Source of the DNA: Campylobacter sp. RM12651
GTDB lineage: Bacteria > Campylobacterota > Campylobacteria > Campylobacterales > Campylobacteraceae
DNA length: 64,000 bases
Direction: 5' to 3'
NCBI RefSeq assembly: GCF_022369475.1
Contig: NZ_CP059600.1
Location: forward strand, 1,797,355-1,861,354
This document shows, in pieces, positions 26,705-36,186 of the stretch (its first letter is position 1; every line of letters starts with the position of its first letter). The notes beneath the pieces are model-generated. The model saw only the letters and a program-made list of their open reading frames with translations, was not told the DNA's origin and ran no database searches. Position numbers and translations under genes: made by a program.

Positions 26705-27772
26705 ATGAAAAGAAGAACATTTTTAACTTTGTCGTCTGCAGTTGCAGCAAACACTTTACTAAGTGCGAATGAAACACCTTTAGTAAATAATACTCAAGCA
26801 ACAAAAGACGATAGTAAAGAATACATTGTAAGCTTAAAACATAATTTAAGCGAATTAGGCGAAGTTAGCAAAATATGGCTTCCATTACCAAAATCACGCT
26901 CATATCAATACCTTACAAGTGATATTGTAAATAGTGGAAATTACAATGAAATTTATTTAAGTGATTTTGAAACTAATAGTTTATATGCAAGTTTTTCTAA
27001 TGTAAAAGCTGAATTAATAACACAATTTAGCATTAAAACTCACGATAGAATTACTGATTTTTCTAAAGTTAATTTTAATGAAAACGAGAAATTAGACGAA
27101 AGTATCGCACAATATTTAAAACCAAGCGAACATATTTTTACTAGTGGAATAGTAAAAGAATATGCACTAAAAATTACAAAAGGTATAAAAGGCGATTTAG
27201 AAAAAGCAAAAGCTATTTATGATTGGGTAGTACTTAATTTTACTCGTGATGAGAGTGTAATTGGGTGTGGAATTGGTGATGCTAAGGCTATTTTAGAAAG
27301 TAAAAAACTTTATGGCAAATGCACTGATATTAGCTCTGTTTTTGTAGCACTTTTAAGAAGTATTAATATTCCTGCTAGAGAGTGCTTTGGAATTCGTTTA
27401 GGTGCGAGTAGATTTTATGCTGCAATGGGTAGTAAAGAAAATATAACAAAAGCTCAACATTGTAGGGCGGAGTTTTATCTAAAAGGCTATGGGTGGATTC
27501 CTTGCGATCCTGCTGATGTAGCTAAAGTTAAATTATCTTTAAACCTAGATAATAATGATAGTGGTATACAAAAATTAAGAGAATTTCAATTCGGTAATTG
27601 GGAAATGTGTTGGTGCGAGTTTAATACCAAAAGAGATTTCGTGCTAATTCCACGCCCAGCTCAAGCACCGCTTAATAATTTTGGCTATGTATATGCTGAA
27701 GTTGATTCAAATACTATTGATTATTATTCACCTAATGAATTTGTATATGAATACACTTCAAAACAAATATGA
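26705..27772 (+). CDS. Transglutaminase-like protein with Tat-type signal peptide
   Basis: The 355-aa protein begins KRRTFLTLSSAVAANTLLSA, a twin-arginine signal (R-R-x-F-L) with a short hydrophobic core, so it should be exported folded to the periplasm. The transglutaminase/protease core has the expected triad: Cys in GKCTDISSVFVALLRS (about residue 202), His in AQHCRAEFYL and Asp in WIPCDPADV. Such proteins cleave or crosslink at glutamine-type amides; the substrate is unknown. Its stop overlaps the next ATG by 4 nt (ATGA), linking it to MerT-like and MerP-like genes, which suggests a metal-related or redox role. SD AAGGAT precedes the ATG. Confidence 0.85.
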   Translation: MKRRTFLTLSSAVAANTLLSANETPLVNNTQATKDDSKEYIVSLKHNLSELGEVSKIWLPLPKSRSYQYLTSDIVNSGNYNEIYLSDFETNSLYASFSNVKAELITQFSIKTHDRITDFSKVNFNENEKLDESIAQYLKPSEHIFTSGIVKEYALKITKGIKGDLEKAKAIYDWVVLNFTRDESVIGCGIGDAKAILESKKLYGKCTDISSVFVALLRSINIPARECFGIRLGASRFYAAMGSKENITKAQHCRAEFYLKGYGWIPCDPADVAKVKLSLNLDNNDSGIQKLREFQFGNWEMCWCEFNTKRDFVLIPRPAQAPLNNFGYVYAEVDSNTIDYYSPNEFVYEYTSKQI

Positions 27773-28041
27773 AAAAATATTTAATATCAATGTTTATCTT
27801 AGCTATTAGCTCTAGCCTTTGTTGTGTTGGAGCTATTAGCTTTTTAATATTTGGAGTAAGTCTTGTTAATTTTGATTTTTTAGCACCTTTTAGAGTATAT
27901 TTAGGGATTGCAACCTGTATTTTATATTGCATATTCGTCTATAAAAAACTAAATCAAAAAAATAAAATCAGATTATTTTTAATAGGACTTGCATTATTAT
28001 TTATCGTATTTTATCCTGAAATTATAGGAGCAATGATTTGA
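27769..28041 (+). CDS. MerT-like membrane protein
   Basis: The 90-aa protein has three hydrophobic stretches (about residues 4-30, 43-60 and 68-88). The first holds a vicinal Cys pair (SSLCCVGAISFLIFG), followed by APFRVYLGIATC, the layout of MerT mercuric-ion permeases. It is shorter than typical MerT (about 116 aa). It overlaps both neighbours by 4 nt, and a MerP-like protein is encoded next, as in mer operons. No merA or merR is present, so transport of another soft metal is possible. Confidence 0.7.
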   Translation: MKKYLISMFILAISSSLCCVGAISFLIFGVSLVNFDFLAPFRVYLGIATCILYCIFVYKKLNQKNKIRLFLIGLALLFIVFYPEIIGAMI

Positions 28042-28292
28042 AAAAAGTATTATTGTTAAGCTTATTTTTAAGTGTTTTAAATGCTTATGAATACACTTTA
28101 GAAATTCCTAAAATACATTGCCCATTATGCACGGCAATTGTTAGAAAGGCACTACTAAAAATTGATGGAGTAAATAAAGTAAATGTTAGTTTAGAAAATA
28201 AAACAGCGATAATTAAAAGCGATAAAGAACTTAACGAAAGCATAATAAATCAAGCACTTTTTAATACAGGCTATCAAGGAATACTTAAATAA
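28038..28292 (+). CDS. MerP-like periplasmic metal-binding protein (HMA domain)
   Basis: The 84-aa protein has a signal peptide (KKVLLLSLFLSVLNA) and one heavy-metal-associated domain. Its metal site reads IHCPLCTAIVRKAL, a CxxC on the first loop as in MerP (GMTCAAC), and KVNVSLENKTAII forms the following strand. It should bind a soft metal ion in the periplasm and pass it to the MerT-like protein. The start is TTG, in a TTGA overlap with the preceding stop. Confidence 0.8.
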   Translation: MKKVLLLSLFLSVLNAYEYTLEIPKIHCPLCTAIVRKALLKIDGVNKVNVSLENKTAIIKSDKELNESIINQALFNTGYQGILK

Positions 28293-28324
28293 ATCCTATT
28301 TTAAAAAGAATTTAAAATAGGATT
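28292..28324. terminator. Bidirectional terminator
   Basis: AATCCTATTTTAAA and TTTAAAATAGGATT form a 14-bp stem between the convergent MerP-like and rhodanese genes. Confidence 0.85.
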
Positions 28325-28329
28325 AAAAA

Positions 28330-28722
28330 TTAATTTTGATATGGAACTAATTTAATATCTGTCTTTAATAATTCGTTCATTCCACCATCAAGATTTATTA
28401 TATTAGTAAAGCCGTTTTGCTCAAGCATTTTAGTTACCATTGCACTTCTTTTACCACTTCTACACATAATTGCTATTTTGCTATCTTTTGAATAATTTTT
28501 ACTAATTTCATTCAAAAAATCAGGATTAATACTTCCATTTTCGTTTAGAAATGTTATCAATTTTGCTTTATTTACAACGCCTGTTGCAGCGTATTCACTA
28601 GGCATTCTAACATCAATTACAGCATAATCACTATTAGTAAAATCAAATTCCTTGATATTTTGTGTGATTACCTCAGCATTTAAACAAACAAATAAACTTA
28701 AACCCAATAATATTTTTTTCAT
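28330..28722 (-). CDS. Periplasmic rhodanese-like protein
   Basis: This single-domain rhodanese (130 aa) has a signal peptide (KKILLGLSLFVCLNA). The domain shows AVIDVRMPSEYAATG, the active-site loop MCRSGKRSAM (catalytic Cys about residue 87) and NIINLDGGMNE. Such proteins carry sulfur as a persulfide; the donor is unknown. It lies 2 nt after upp and is probably the last gene of the gltX-malic enzyme-upp transcript. Confidence 0.88.
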   Translation of the reverse strand: MKKILLGLSLFVCLNAEVITQNIKEFDFTNSDYAVIDVRMPSEYAATGVVNKAKLITFLNENGSINPDFLNEISKNYSKDSKIAIMCRSGKRSAMVTKMLEQNGFTNIINLDGGMNELLKTDIKLVPYQN

Positions 28723-28724
28723 TT

Positions 28725-29348
28725 TTAAGCCTTTAAAGTATTAAATATCCTATCTCCAGCATCTCCAAGACCTGGGATAATATAACCTTTTTCATTCAAT
28801 CCTTTATCCAAACAAGCAGTAATTAATGCTACATCAGGATGAGCTTTTTTCATTCTATCTCTTGCTTCAGGAGTTGCAATGATACTTGCAAAAATTATTT
28901 TTTTAACACCAATTGATTTTAATCTATCAACAGCTGCAATAGCACTTCCGCCCGTTGCAAACATAGGGTCAATTATAATTGCAGTTTTATTTTGCATATC
29001 TTGTGGGTATTTTTCAAAGAAAAATTCAGGCTCAAGCGTTTCTTCATTGCGTTGAATACCTAAAAATCCCACACTAGCTTTACCCAATAAATCAAGTGCA
29101 ATATCACTCATACCAAGAGCTGCTCTTAAAATAGGCACTATTACAATATCATCGCTAATAACTTCGCACTCACAAGGCATAAGTGGAGTTTGAATATTAA
29201 CTTTTTCTGTGCTTAAAAATTCACAAGCTTCATAAATAACAAATCCACTAAGCTTTTTTATATGCTCACGAAAATCCCTACAAGATGTATTCTTATCTCT
29301 AATTTTCGCTAAATAAGTTGAAACTAGTGTATTTTTAATTACTTTCAT
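28725..29348 (-). CDS. upp: Uracil phosphoribosyltransferase
   Basis: Upp converts uracil and PRPP to UMP in pyrimidine salvage. The 207-aa protein shows VPILRAALGMSDIALDLL, the PRPP-binding loop IIDPMFATGGSAIAAVDRL and the uracil-binding end YIIPGLGDAGDRIF. It overlaps the malic enzyme gene by 14 nt. The upp-malic enzyme-gltX order is that of C. jejuni Cj1286c-Cj1288c. Confidence 0.97.
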   Translation of the reverse strand: MKVIKNTLVSTYLAKIRDKNTSCRDFREHIKKLSGFVIYEACEFLSTEKVNIQTPLMPCECEVISDDIVIVPILRAALGMSDIALDLLGKASVGFLGIQRNEETLEPEFFFEKYPQDMQNKTAIIIDPMFATGGSAIAAVDRLKSIGVKKIIFASIIATPEARDRMKKAHPDVALITACLDKGLNEKGYIIPGLGDAGDRIFNTLKA

Positions 29349-30582
29349 TCAATAACCTTTCAAAATATGCTTTATCATCAAAATTTTTAACTAAAGCTAT
29401 GCCTTCATCAACAGCAGCCTTAGCAACTGCAGTGCTAACATAAGCTTTTACCCTATCATCAAATGGTTTTGGAATTATTAAATCTTTTCCATATTTTAAG
29501 TCTTTACCATATAATTTTTTAGTTTTTTCGCTAACTTCAAGGCGTCCTAATTCACTTAAAGCCTTAACAGCTGCTATTTTCATACCCATAGAAATCTTTC
29601 TAGCTCTAACATCTAAAGCCCCACGGAAAATATATGGAAAGCCTAAAACATTGTTGATTTGATTGTCATAATCGCTTCTTCCTGTTGCAATAATTACATC
29701 AGGGCGAACTTTTTTCGCAAGTTCAGGTAAAATCTCTGGGTCAGGATTAGCTAAAGCAAATACTATTGGATTTTCTGCCATAGTTTTTAACATTTCTTCG
29801 CTTAAAGCTCCAGCTTTGCTAAGCCCTAAGAAAACATCAGCTCCTTTTAAAACATCAGCTAAAGTATCCTCATCACATTCTCTTACAAATTCTAATTTAT
29901 GCTCATTTAAATCTGTTCTTTTAGTATTGCAAACACCTTTAGAATCTACTAAATAAATCTTTTTAACCCCTAAAGTCTTATATATCTTAGCACTTGCAAT
30001 CCCTGCTGCTCCTGCTCCACAAACAACTACTTTTAAATCTTCTAATTTTTTGCCAATTATTTCGCAAGCATTAATTAACCCAGCCGCACTAATAATAGCT
30101 GTTCCGTGTTGGTCATCATGCATTACAGGAATACCTAAGTCTTGAAGTCTTGCTTCAATCTCAAAACATTTTGGAGCTGCTATATCTTCAAGGTTAATAC
30201 CGCCAAAACTAGGGGCAATAGCTTTTACTGCTGCTATTATTTCTTCGGTATCTTGAGTGCTTAATTCAATATCATAAGAATCAACATTTGCAAATTTTTT
30301 AAATAAGCAAGCCTTACCTTCCATAACAGGTTTTCCTGCAATTCCACCGATATTGCCAAGACCTAAAACAGCTGAACCATCACTAATAACTGCTACTAAA
30401 TTACCTTTGCTTGTGTATTTATAAGCTAAATCACTATCACGAGCAATCTCTTCGCAAGGATATGCAACTCCAGGAGAATATGCTAAACTTAAACTCTCAT
30501 ATTCTTTCATAGGCGTTTTAATAAAAGTGCCTAATTTACCGCCTAAATGATACTCTAATGCTCTTTCTTTTAAATTATTCAT
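29335..30582 (-). CDS. NAD(P)-dependent malic enzyme (short form)
   Basis: The enzyme decarboxylates malate to pyruvate, linking the citric acid cycle to gluconeogenesis or NADPH supply. At 415 aa it has the malic enzyme domains but not the C-terminal phosphotransacetylase-like domain of long MaeB forms. Seen are [53 protein letters not shown] and the nucleotide-binding [15 protein letters not shown]. Its ATG overlaps the gltX stop (ATGA). Confidence 0.93.
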   Translation of the reverse strand: MNNLKERALEYHLGGKLGTFIKTPMKEYESLSLAYSPGVAYPCEEIARDSDLAYKYTSKGNLVAVISDGSAVLGLGNIGGIAGKPVMEGKACLFKKFANVDSYDIELSTQDTEEIIAAVKAIAPSFGGINLEDIAAPKCFEIEARLQDLGIPVMHDDQHGTAIISAAGLINACEIIGKKLEDLKVVVCGAGAAGIASAKIYKTLGVKKIYLVDSKGVCNTKRTDLNEHKLEFVRECDEDTLADVLKGADVFLGLSKAGALSEEMLKTMAENPIVFALANPDPEILPELAKKVRPDVIIATGRSDYDNQINNVLGFPYIFRGALDVRARKISMGMKIAAVKALSELGRLEVSEKTKKLYGKDLKYGKDLIIPKPFDDRVKAYVSTAVAKAAVDEGIALVKNFDDKAYFERLLNESN

Positions 30583-31958
30583 AAAATCTCCTTTAAAAAA
30601 TTATTAAATCTTTTTTTAATCTCATCATTGCCTAAAAACTCCATAATAGCATAAATACTAGGACTAATTGTTGTTCCTGTTAGGCTTAATCTAATTAATT
30701 GCGCTATGTCTTTTAGCTTAGCATTATTGCTATCTAAAAATTGTTTAACGGCTAATTCAAATTCTGCTTCAGTATTTGCACCTTTAAAATCATTTACAAA
30801 CTTAGAAAATAAAGCTTTACTATTATCATTTACAAACTTAGCAACTCCACTTTCTTCATAAGAATTTGGCTCGTTTATAATAATTTTTGCACTATTTATC
30901 AAATCTATTAAAGTCTTAGCTCTTTCTCTTAACATTGTTAATAAGAATGAATAATTCTTAACACTTGAAAAATCAAATCCTAAATCCTTACAAGCATTTA
31001 CTAATCTTTCATCGCTAACGCTTTTTATATAATGAGCATTAATCCATTCTAATTTTTGTGCGTTATATGTGCTCGCACCTTTGCTAACATTATCAAATGT
31101 AAAGCATTCTTTCATTTCTTGCATTGAAAATATTTCTTGGTCTTTGTTTGAAAATCCTAATCTTAATAAGAAATTTAGTAAAGCTTCAGGCAAATATCCT
31201 AAAGCCTTATATTCCATAACATCGGTTGCTCCGTGTCTTTTGCTAAGTTTTTTGCCATCTTCTCCATTTATCATAGCTAGATGATAAAAATTAGGAACCT
31301 TAAAGCCTAAAGCTTCGTAAATTATTATTTGTTTTGGAGTATTTGAAAGATGGTCATCTCCACGAACAACATCAGTTACGCCCATTAAAGCATCATCAAC
31401 AACCACTACGAAATTATAAGTAGGAGTGCCATCAGCACGAGCTATTACAAAATCATCTAAAATATCAGCAGCGTTAAATCTGATTTCACCCTTTACTCCA
31501 TCATTTACTATTATTTCTCCATCAAGCGGTGCTTTAATCCTTACAACAGGCTTAATTCCTTCTGGTGGAGTGCCTTTAAAATCTCTGTATCTTCCATCAT
31601 ATTTAGGGCGTTCTTTTCTAGCTTCTTGCTCTGCTCTTAATGAGTTTAACTCATCTTCGCTCATATAACAATAATAAGCATTGCCACTATCAAGTAATTT
31701 TTGAATATATTCTTTATAAATATCTAATCTTTTACTTTGGTAAGTAATTTCCCCATCTACTTCCAAATCAACCCATTTAAAAGCTTCTAAAATAGCTTTG
31801 GTTGCTTCTTCGCTATTTCTTGCCATATCTGTATCTTCAATACGAAGAATAAATTTACCATTATTTCTTTTAGCGTAAAGATAAGAAAAAAGTGCTGTTC
31901 TTAATCCACCAATATGTAAAAACCCTGTCGGAGAGGGTGCAAATCTTGTAACTATCAT
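30579..31958 (-). CDS. gltX: Glutamyl-tRNA synthetase
   Basis: This class I synthetase charges tRNA-Glu; Campylobacter has two, and one charges tRNA-Gln for the GatCAB amidation route. The 459-aa protein has FAPSPTGFLHIGGLRTALF (HIGH motif) and GKKLSKRHGATDVMEYKALG (KMSKS motif). By position beside the malic enzyme gene it corresponds to C. jejuni gltX2 (Cj1288c). It is divergent from the SurA-like gene. Confidence 0.96.
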   Translation of the reverse strand: MIVTRFAPSPTGFLHIGGLRTALFSYLYAKRNNGKFILRIEDTDMARNSEEATKAILEAFKWVDLEVDGEITYQSKRLDIYKEYIQKLLDSGNAYYCYMSEDELNSLRAEQEARKERPKYDGRYRDFKGTPPEGIKPVVRIKAPLDGEIIVNDGVKGEIRFNAADILDDFVIARADGTPTYNFVVVVDDALMGVTDVVRGDDHLSNTPKQIIIYEALGFKVPNFYHLAMINGEDGKKLSKRHGATDVMEYKALGYLPEALLNFLLRLGFSNKDQEIFSMQEMKECFTFDNVSKGASTYNAQKLEWINAHYIKSVSDERLVNACKDLGFDFSSVKNYSFLLTMLRERAKTLIDLINSAKIIINEPNSYEESGVAKFVNDNSKALFSKFVNDFKGANTEAEFELAVKQFLDSNNAKLKDIAQLIRLSLTGTTISPSIYAIMEFLGNDEIKKRFNNFLKEIL

Positions 31959-32021
31959 TATTATTAGCCTTTTGTGAATTTTTTATAGTTATAATCATTT
32001 AAAATCACTTAAAGGTAAATA

Positions 32022-32588
32022 ATGAGAAAAATTTTGCTTGCACTTGTATTTGGTGCATTTATGAACGCAAGTCCTATAACTTCAATCATAGCTAGTGTTA
32101 ATAACGAGCCTATTACAAATATTGATATTATAGAAATTTCACAATATATGAATATAAGCCAAAACGACGCATTAAGATTGCTAATTCAAAATAAAATATG
32201 CACATCTTTAGCTAAAAAATTCAAATTAGCTGCAAATGAACTAGAAATCAATCAAGAATTATCAAAAATAGCTGCTGCTAATAATATTAGCTTATCTACT
32301 TTCATAGAACATAACCAAGATAAAATCAAAATGCTAACAGAAAATATAAAAGATGAAATTCTAAAAAAGAAATTATTTGATTTAATCGCTCAAAATTATA
32401 TGAAAGATGTAAGCGATGATGAAGTAATTAGATTTTATAATTTAAATAAAGATAAAATGAATGGGGCAAGTTATGAAGTAGCAAAAGAACAAATTAAAAG
32501 CTATTTAATGAATAAAAATGCTCAAGAATCAGTTCGTAATTATATGGAAAAAGAAGAAGCAAAGGCATCAATTAAAATGTTTAGGTGA
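32022..32588 (+). CDS. SurA N-terminal-domain-like periplasmic protein
   Basis: The 188-aa protein has a signal peptide (RKILLALVFGAFMNA) followed by 'ITSIIASVNNEPITNIDI', the opening of SurA/PpiC-type chaperones, and a helical domain to the end. There is no room for a parvulin prolyl-isomerase domain, so it is shorter than C. jejuni Cj1289 (about 270 aa), which also lies next to gltX2. It probably binds unfolded outer-membrane proteins without isomerase activity. Its stop overlaps a GTG just before the EAL protein start. Confidence 0.7.
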   Translation: MRKILLALVFGAFMNASPITSIIASVNNEPITNIDIIEISQYMNISQNDALRLLIQNKICTSLAKKFKLAANELEINQELSKIAAANNISLSTFIEHNQDKIKMLTENIKDEILKKKLFDLIAQNYMKDVSDDEVIRFYNLNKDKMNGASYEVAKEQIKSYLMNKNAQESVRNYMEKEEAKASIKMFR

Positions 32589-32593
32589 GTACT

Positions 32594-34318
32594 ATGAAAA
32601 CAAAATCAATTCTATCTAACTCGTTTAAGAATTTTATTATTACAACTTTTTTACTAATTGAAATTGCTGGTGGAATTTTTGGAACTTATAGATATATTAG
32701 CGAGGCAAAAAGAATTGAAGAGCATCATAGAATTCACAATATAGGAAATGATAGCTTAGTAATTAGGCTACAACAAAATAAAGACCATACTATTTTTCAA
32801 TTTTTAGTATTTTCTTTCGCTGTATTAGTAGCTGCAGTTATTAGTAATGCAATTTATATAAAAAGATTAAAAAGAGTAAAATCAAATTTTAATGATTTTG
32901 CAGAACTTCTCGCAAATTCAGTAAAAAAACATAAGCCTTTAATGCTAAACGATACGCTAAATTACAGCGAATTTCAAAAAATAGCAAATTCTTTAAATGA
33001 AGTCTTAAATGATATATACTATCAAGAAAATTATAATTCTTTAACCAAATTACCTAAAAAACAAAAATTCTTATTAGACATACAAGAACTCTATGAAAAA
33101 AGCGATTGTCCTATAATAGTTAGCTATATATATCTTAAAGACTATCAAAATCTATTAAAAAGTAGAAGTTTTGATTTAGCTGATAAAATAATATTAGAAT
33201 TAGCAAGTAGATTTTCAAGTTTTTCTACAACTATTTTAAATTCTAAAATAGCTAAAATAAGTGGCAATGGAGATTTTTTATTAGCATTTCCTTGTATTGA
33301 TGAAATACAAACAACTTTTAATAATATGGCTATTAAGTTGCACGAATGCTTTAGTGAAAGTATTAATTTTGGAAGTGATGGAATTTATGAACAAAGTATA
33401 GGGGTTGGCTTTAGTGTATTAACAAATGAAAATTACAATCAAATAATAAACGATACTTACAAAGCAGCCTTACTTTCAAGCGTTCAAAAAGATACATTGT
33501 ATTGCGATTATTCTGATGAAGTTAAAACACAAATAGATAATGAAGCAAAATTAGAAAATGATTTAAAAAGGGCTTTAGAAAAAGGTGAACTTGATGTATA
33601 TTATCAAGCAAAAATCGGAGCAAATGATAATTTAGTAAAAGGCGCAGAAGCATTAATTCGCTGGAAACGAAATGATAAATTTGAAAATACAGAAAAATTT
33701 ATAAGAATTGCAGAAAAAACTGATTTAATAATAAAACTTGAAAAATTTGTAATTGCAAAAGTATTTCAAGAAATACAAGTTTTAAAAAATAAAGGAATAA
33801 ACATTCCAATAAGTATTAATATATCAGCAAAACACTTGCACCATAAAGATATGATAAATTATTTGCTAGCAAATGTTAAAAAATACGATATAAATCCAAA
33901 TTTAATAGATATAGAAATAACAGAAAGATATAGACTTAATAGCAGTAGTGAAACTATATTAGAAAAATTAAAAGCTATTGGATTTTTAATAAGTATTGAT
34001 GATTTTGGGAAAGATTATAGTTCTCTTTCTTATATAAATCATTTACCTATTGATACAATTAAAATTGATAAAAGCTTTATAGATGGATTAAATAGTAAAG
34101 ATTGTGATTTAATTAATGAAAACTCAAAAGCAATTATAATTGGTATTATAAAAATAGCAAAAACTATGAATAAAAGAGTAGTAGCAGAAGGCGTTGAAAC
34201 GCTAGAGCAAGTAAATATTTTAAAACAATTAGGTTGTGATGAATTGCAAGGATTTTATTATCATAAAGGTGCTACACCTATTAATGAATTTATAAATATT
34301 TATAAAAACAAATTCTAA
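32594..34318 (+). CDS. EAL-domain c-di-GMP phosphodiesterase, membrane-bound, with degenerate GGDEF
   Basis: The 574-aa protein has two membrane helices (about residues 11-30 and 61-85) flanking a small periplasmic part. A degenerate GGDEF domain follows (SGNGDFLLAF replaces GGDEF). The C-terminal EAL domain keeps its catalytic signatures: AEALIRW, NISAKHL, DIEITERYR, SIDDFGKDYSSL, IKIDKSFI and AEGVETLEQ. It should hydrolyse c-di-GMP to pGpG. A GTG at 32585 is in frame, but ATG at 32594 after AGGTGAG is preferred. Its TAA overlaps the polymerase ATG (TAATG). Confidence 0.88.
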   Translation: MKTKSILSNSFKNFIITTFLLIEIAGGIFGTYRYISEAKRIEEHHRIHNIGNDSLVIRLQQNKDHTIFQFLVFSFAVLVAAVISNAIYIKRLKRVKSNFNDFAELLANSVKKHKPLMLNDTLNYSEFQKIANSLNEVLNDIYYQENYNSLTKLPKKQKFLLDIQELYEKSDCPIIVSYIYLKDYQNLLKSRSFDLADKIILELASRFSSFSTTILNSKIAKISGNGDFLLAFPCIDEIQTTFNNMAIKLHECFSESINFGSDGIYEQSIGVGFSVLTNENYNQIINDTYKAALLSSVQKDTLYCDYSDEVKTQIDNEAKLENDLKRALEKGELDVYYQAKIGANDNLVKGAEALIRWKRNDKFENTEKFIRIAEKTDLIIKLEKFVIAKVFQEIQVLKNKGINIPISINISAKHLHHKDMINYLLANVKKYDINPNLIDIEITERYRLNSSSETILEKLKAIGFLISIDDFGKDYSSLSYINHLPIDTIKIDKSFIDGLNSKDCDLINENSKAIIIGIIKIAKTMNKRVVAEGVETLEQVNILKQLGCDELQGFYYHKGATPINEFINIYKNKF

Positions 34319-35529
34319 TGAAACTTCATATAGATTTTGATAGCTATTTTGTAAATGCCCAACGACTATTAAATAAAGAACTCTGCAATACACCTTGTGT
34401 GATTTATGCTGGAAGCGATGAAGATTTTTTCAATCAAGATGCAAAATATATAGATAATAAAATCGCTTTTATGAGCTCAATTGAAGTTATAAGAAGTGAA
34501 AATAAAGTAATTGATTATAGGCATTTTACTGCAATTGCCGTATCTTATGAAGCTAAAAAATATGGCGTAAAAGTAGGAGATAAATTAAATATAGCTTATC
34601 AAAAATGTCCGAATTTAAAAATAGCTAGAAGTAATATTAGATTTTATAAAGAACTAAGCTTTAAAGTAAGGCAATTTTTAGAAAGCAAAATACCCGTGAT
34701 TGAACAATTTAGCATTGATGAGTTTTTTGGAGATTTAGAAGGGTTTAAAAAAGACACAGAAGTGCTAGATTATGCAAAATATCTTCAAAAAGAACTATTA
34801 GATAAATTTGGCTTACCAGCTAGTATAGGCATTAATAATAGCAAATGGGGAGCTAAATTTTTAACCGATTTAGCAAAACCTTTTGGCATTAGAATGGAAT
34901 ATGATTTAAGCAATGCCATTAAAGGAATAGATATAAAAAATTTCGCAGGCATAGGAAGAGAAATACAAAAATATTTAAGAGCTTATGGGGTAAATACTTT
35001 AGATGAATTATTGCAAAAAGAATATTTGCTAGATAAATATGGTAAAAATGGCAAAAAAATCATAGCAAGAATTAAAGGCGTTGATAATGAAAAAGTAGAA
35101 GAAACAAAAGATATTAAAAGCCACGCAATATCAAAAAGCTTTAAGCCAATTAGTGATTATGATGAGTTAAGGCGAAGGGTTAAAATACTTGCTAGATATT
35201 TATGTGTTTGGATTTCAAAGCACAAATATCATCCTAAAAAAATAGAAATAAGTATTAAATACGGCAATAAATTAGAGCATATTGGAATTGAAATTATGCA
35301 ACCATTTGATGAAAAAAATCTAATTGATAATGCCGTAAAAGGATTTGAAATTCTTATGAAAAATACTAAAAATGTAAGTGTTTATTATATAGGAATTGCT
35401 GCTAATAATCTTGATAAAACATATTGCGAAAATATTTTTCAAAACACCACAAAAAATCAAAAATTAAATGAAACCCTAAGTGCTATAAGAGATAAATTTG
35501 GCATTAGCTGTATAAAATATGGGGGATAA
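34318..35529 (+). CDS. Y-family DNA polymerase (DinB/UmuC type)
   Basis: Y-family polymerases copy past damaged template bases without proofreading. The 403-aa protein starts MKLHIDFDSYFVNAQRLL (first catalytic Asp) and has EQFSIDEFFGDL (Asp-Glu of the second motif). SIGINNSKWGAKFLTDLAKP and a helix-hairpin-helix region (IKNFAGIGREIQKYL) follow, then a little-finger domain (SHAISKSFKPI). The insert after the first motif (about residues 35-70) is longer than in E. coli DinB. It is translationally coupled to the EAL gene. Confidence 0.88.
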   Translation: MKLHIDFDSYFVNAQRLLNKELCNTPCVIYAGSDEDFFNQDAKYIDNKIAFMSSIEVIRSENKVIDYRHFTAIAVSYEAKKYGVKVGDKLNIAYQKCPNLKIARSNIRFYKELSFKVRQFLESKIPVIEQFSIDEFFGDLEGFKKDTEVLDYAKYLQKELLDKFGLPASIGINNSKWGAKFLTDLAKPFGIRMEYDLSNAIKGIDIKNFAGIGREIQKYLRAYGVNTLDELLQKEYLLDKYGKNGKKIIARIKGVDNEKVEETKDIKSHAISKSFKPISDYDELRRRVKILARYLCVWISKHKYHPKKIEISIKYGNKLEHIGIEIMQPFDEKNLIDNAVKGFEILMKNTKNVSVYYIGIAANNLDKTYCENIFQNTTKNQKLNETLSAIRDKFGISCIKYGG

Positions 35530-35536
35530 ATATAAA

Positions 35537-36178
35537 TTATTTATCTTTTAATAAATTAATTCTTTCTTTATAATCAGGCATAAATCCTAAAAGCGTGGCA
35601 TAAAAAGCCTTTGAGTGATTAGCGTGATAAAGGTGTGTTAATTCGTGCATAATCACTGCTTCTATTGCTAATATATCTTTTTTAATTAATTCGGTATTTA
35701 AATTTATATAAGATTTTTTCGTATTGCAAGAACCCCAACGAGTTTTCATTTTTCGCACTTTCAAAGCTTTTATATCTTTACCAACAATCACACAAAATCT
35801 TTTTAAAATTTCGCTAAAGATTTCTTTTGATTGAATTTTATAAAAATCATTAAGTAATTTTTCTTTATTTTCATCATTTTCAAGACATTTTAAAATAATT
35901 TTATCATTGTGAATTTCTACATTTTTTGAAATTCCTAAATCAAATTCTAAAATATATTTTCGTCCTAAAAACAATACAAAATTACCACTCAAAAGCTCTG
36001 CTTTTTTAGTAGTTTTAAGCTCGTTTAATCTTTGTTCTATCCAATCTTTTTTAAGTCTTAAAATCTCATCAATTTTTGCTCTACTTATAAAATAAGGCGA
36101 TACTACTTCAACAAGCCCAATCTCACGAACTTTTATAATAATATTTTTCACCCGCTTTTTAGTGATTTTTATTTCCAT
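35537..36178 (-). CDS. YgjP-like (DUF45/M48-type) metallopeptidase
   Basis: The 213-aa protein belongs to the YgjP/DUF45 group. It has the zinc motif MHELTHLYHANHSKAFY (HExxH plus a third His), preceded by MKTRWGSCNTKKSYINLN. The biological substrate is unknown. The gene is often found within type I restriction-modification loci, and here a 32-codon hsdM-like remnant lies directly upstream. The frame opens at GTG 36190; ATG at 36178 with AGAAAG before it is the better start. It converges with the Y-family polymerase gene. Confidence 0.88.
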   Translation of the reverse strand: MEIKITKKRVKNIIIKVREIGLVEVVSPYFISRAKIDEILRLKKDWIEQRLNELKTTKKAELLSGNFVLFLGRKYILEFDLGISKNVEIHNDKIILKCLENDENKEKLLNDFYKIQSKEIFSEILKRFCVIVGKDIKALKVRKMKTRWGSCNTKKSYINLNTELIKKDILAIEAVIMHELTHLYHANHSKAFYATLLGFMPDYKERINLLKDK

Positions 36179-36186
36179 AAACTTTC

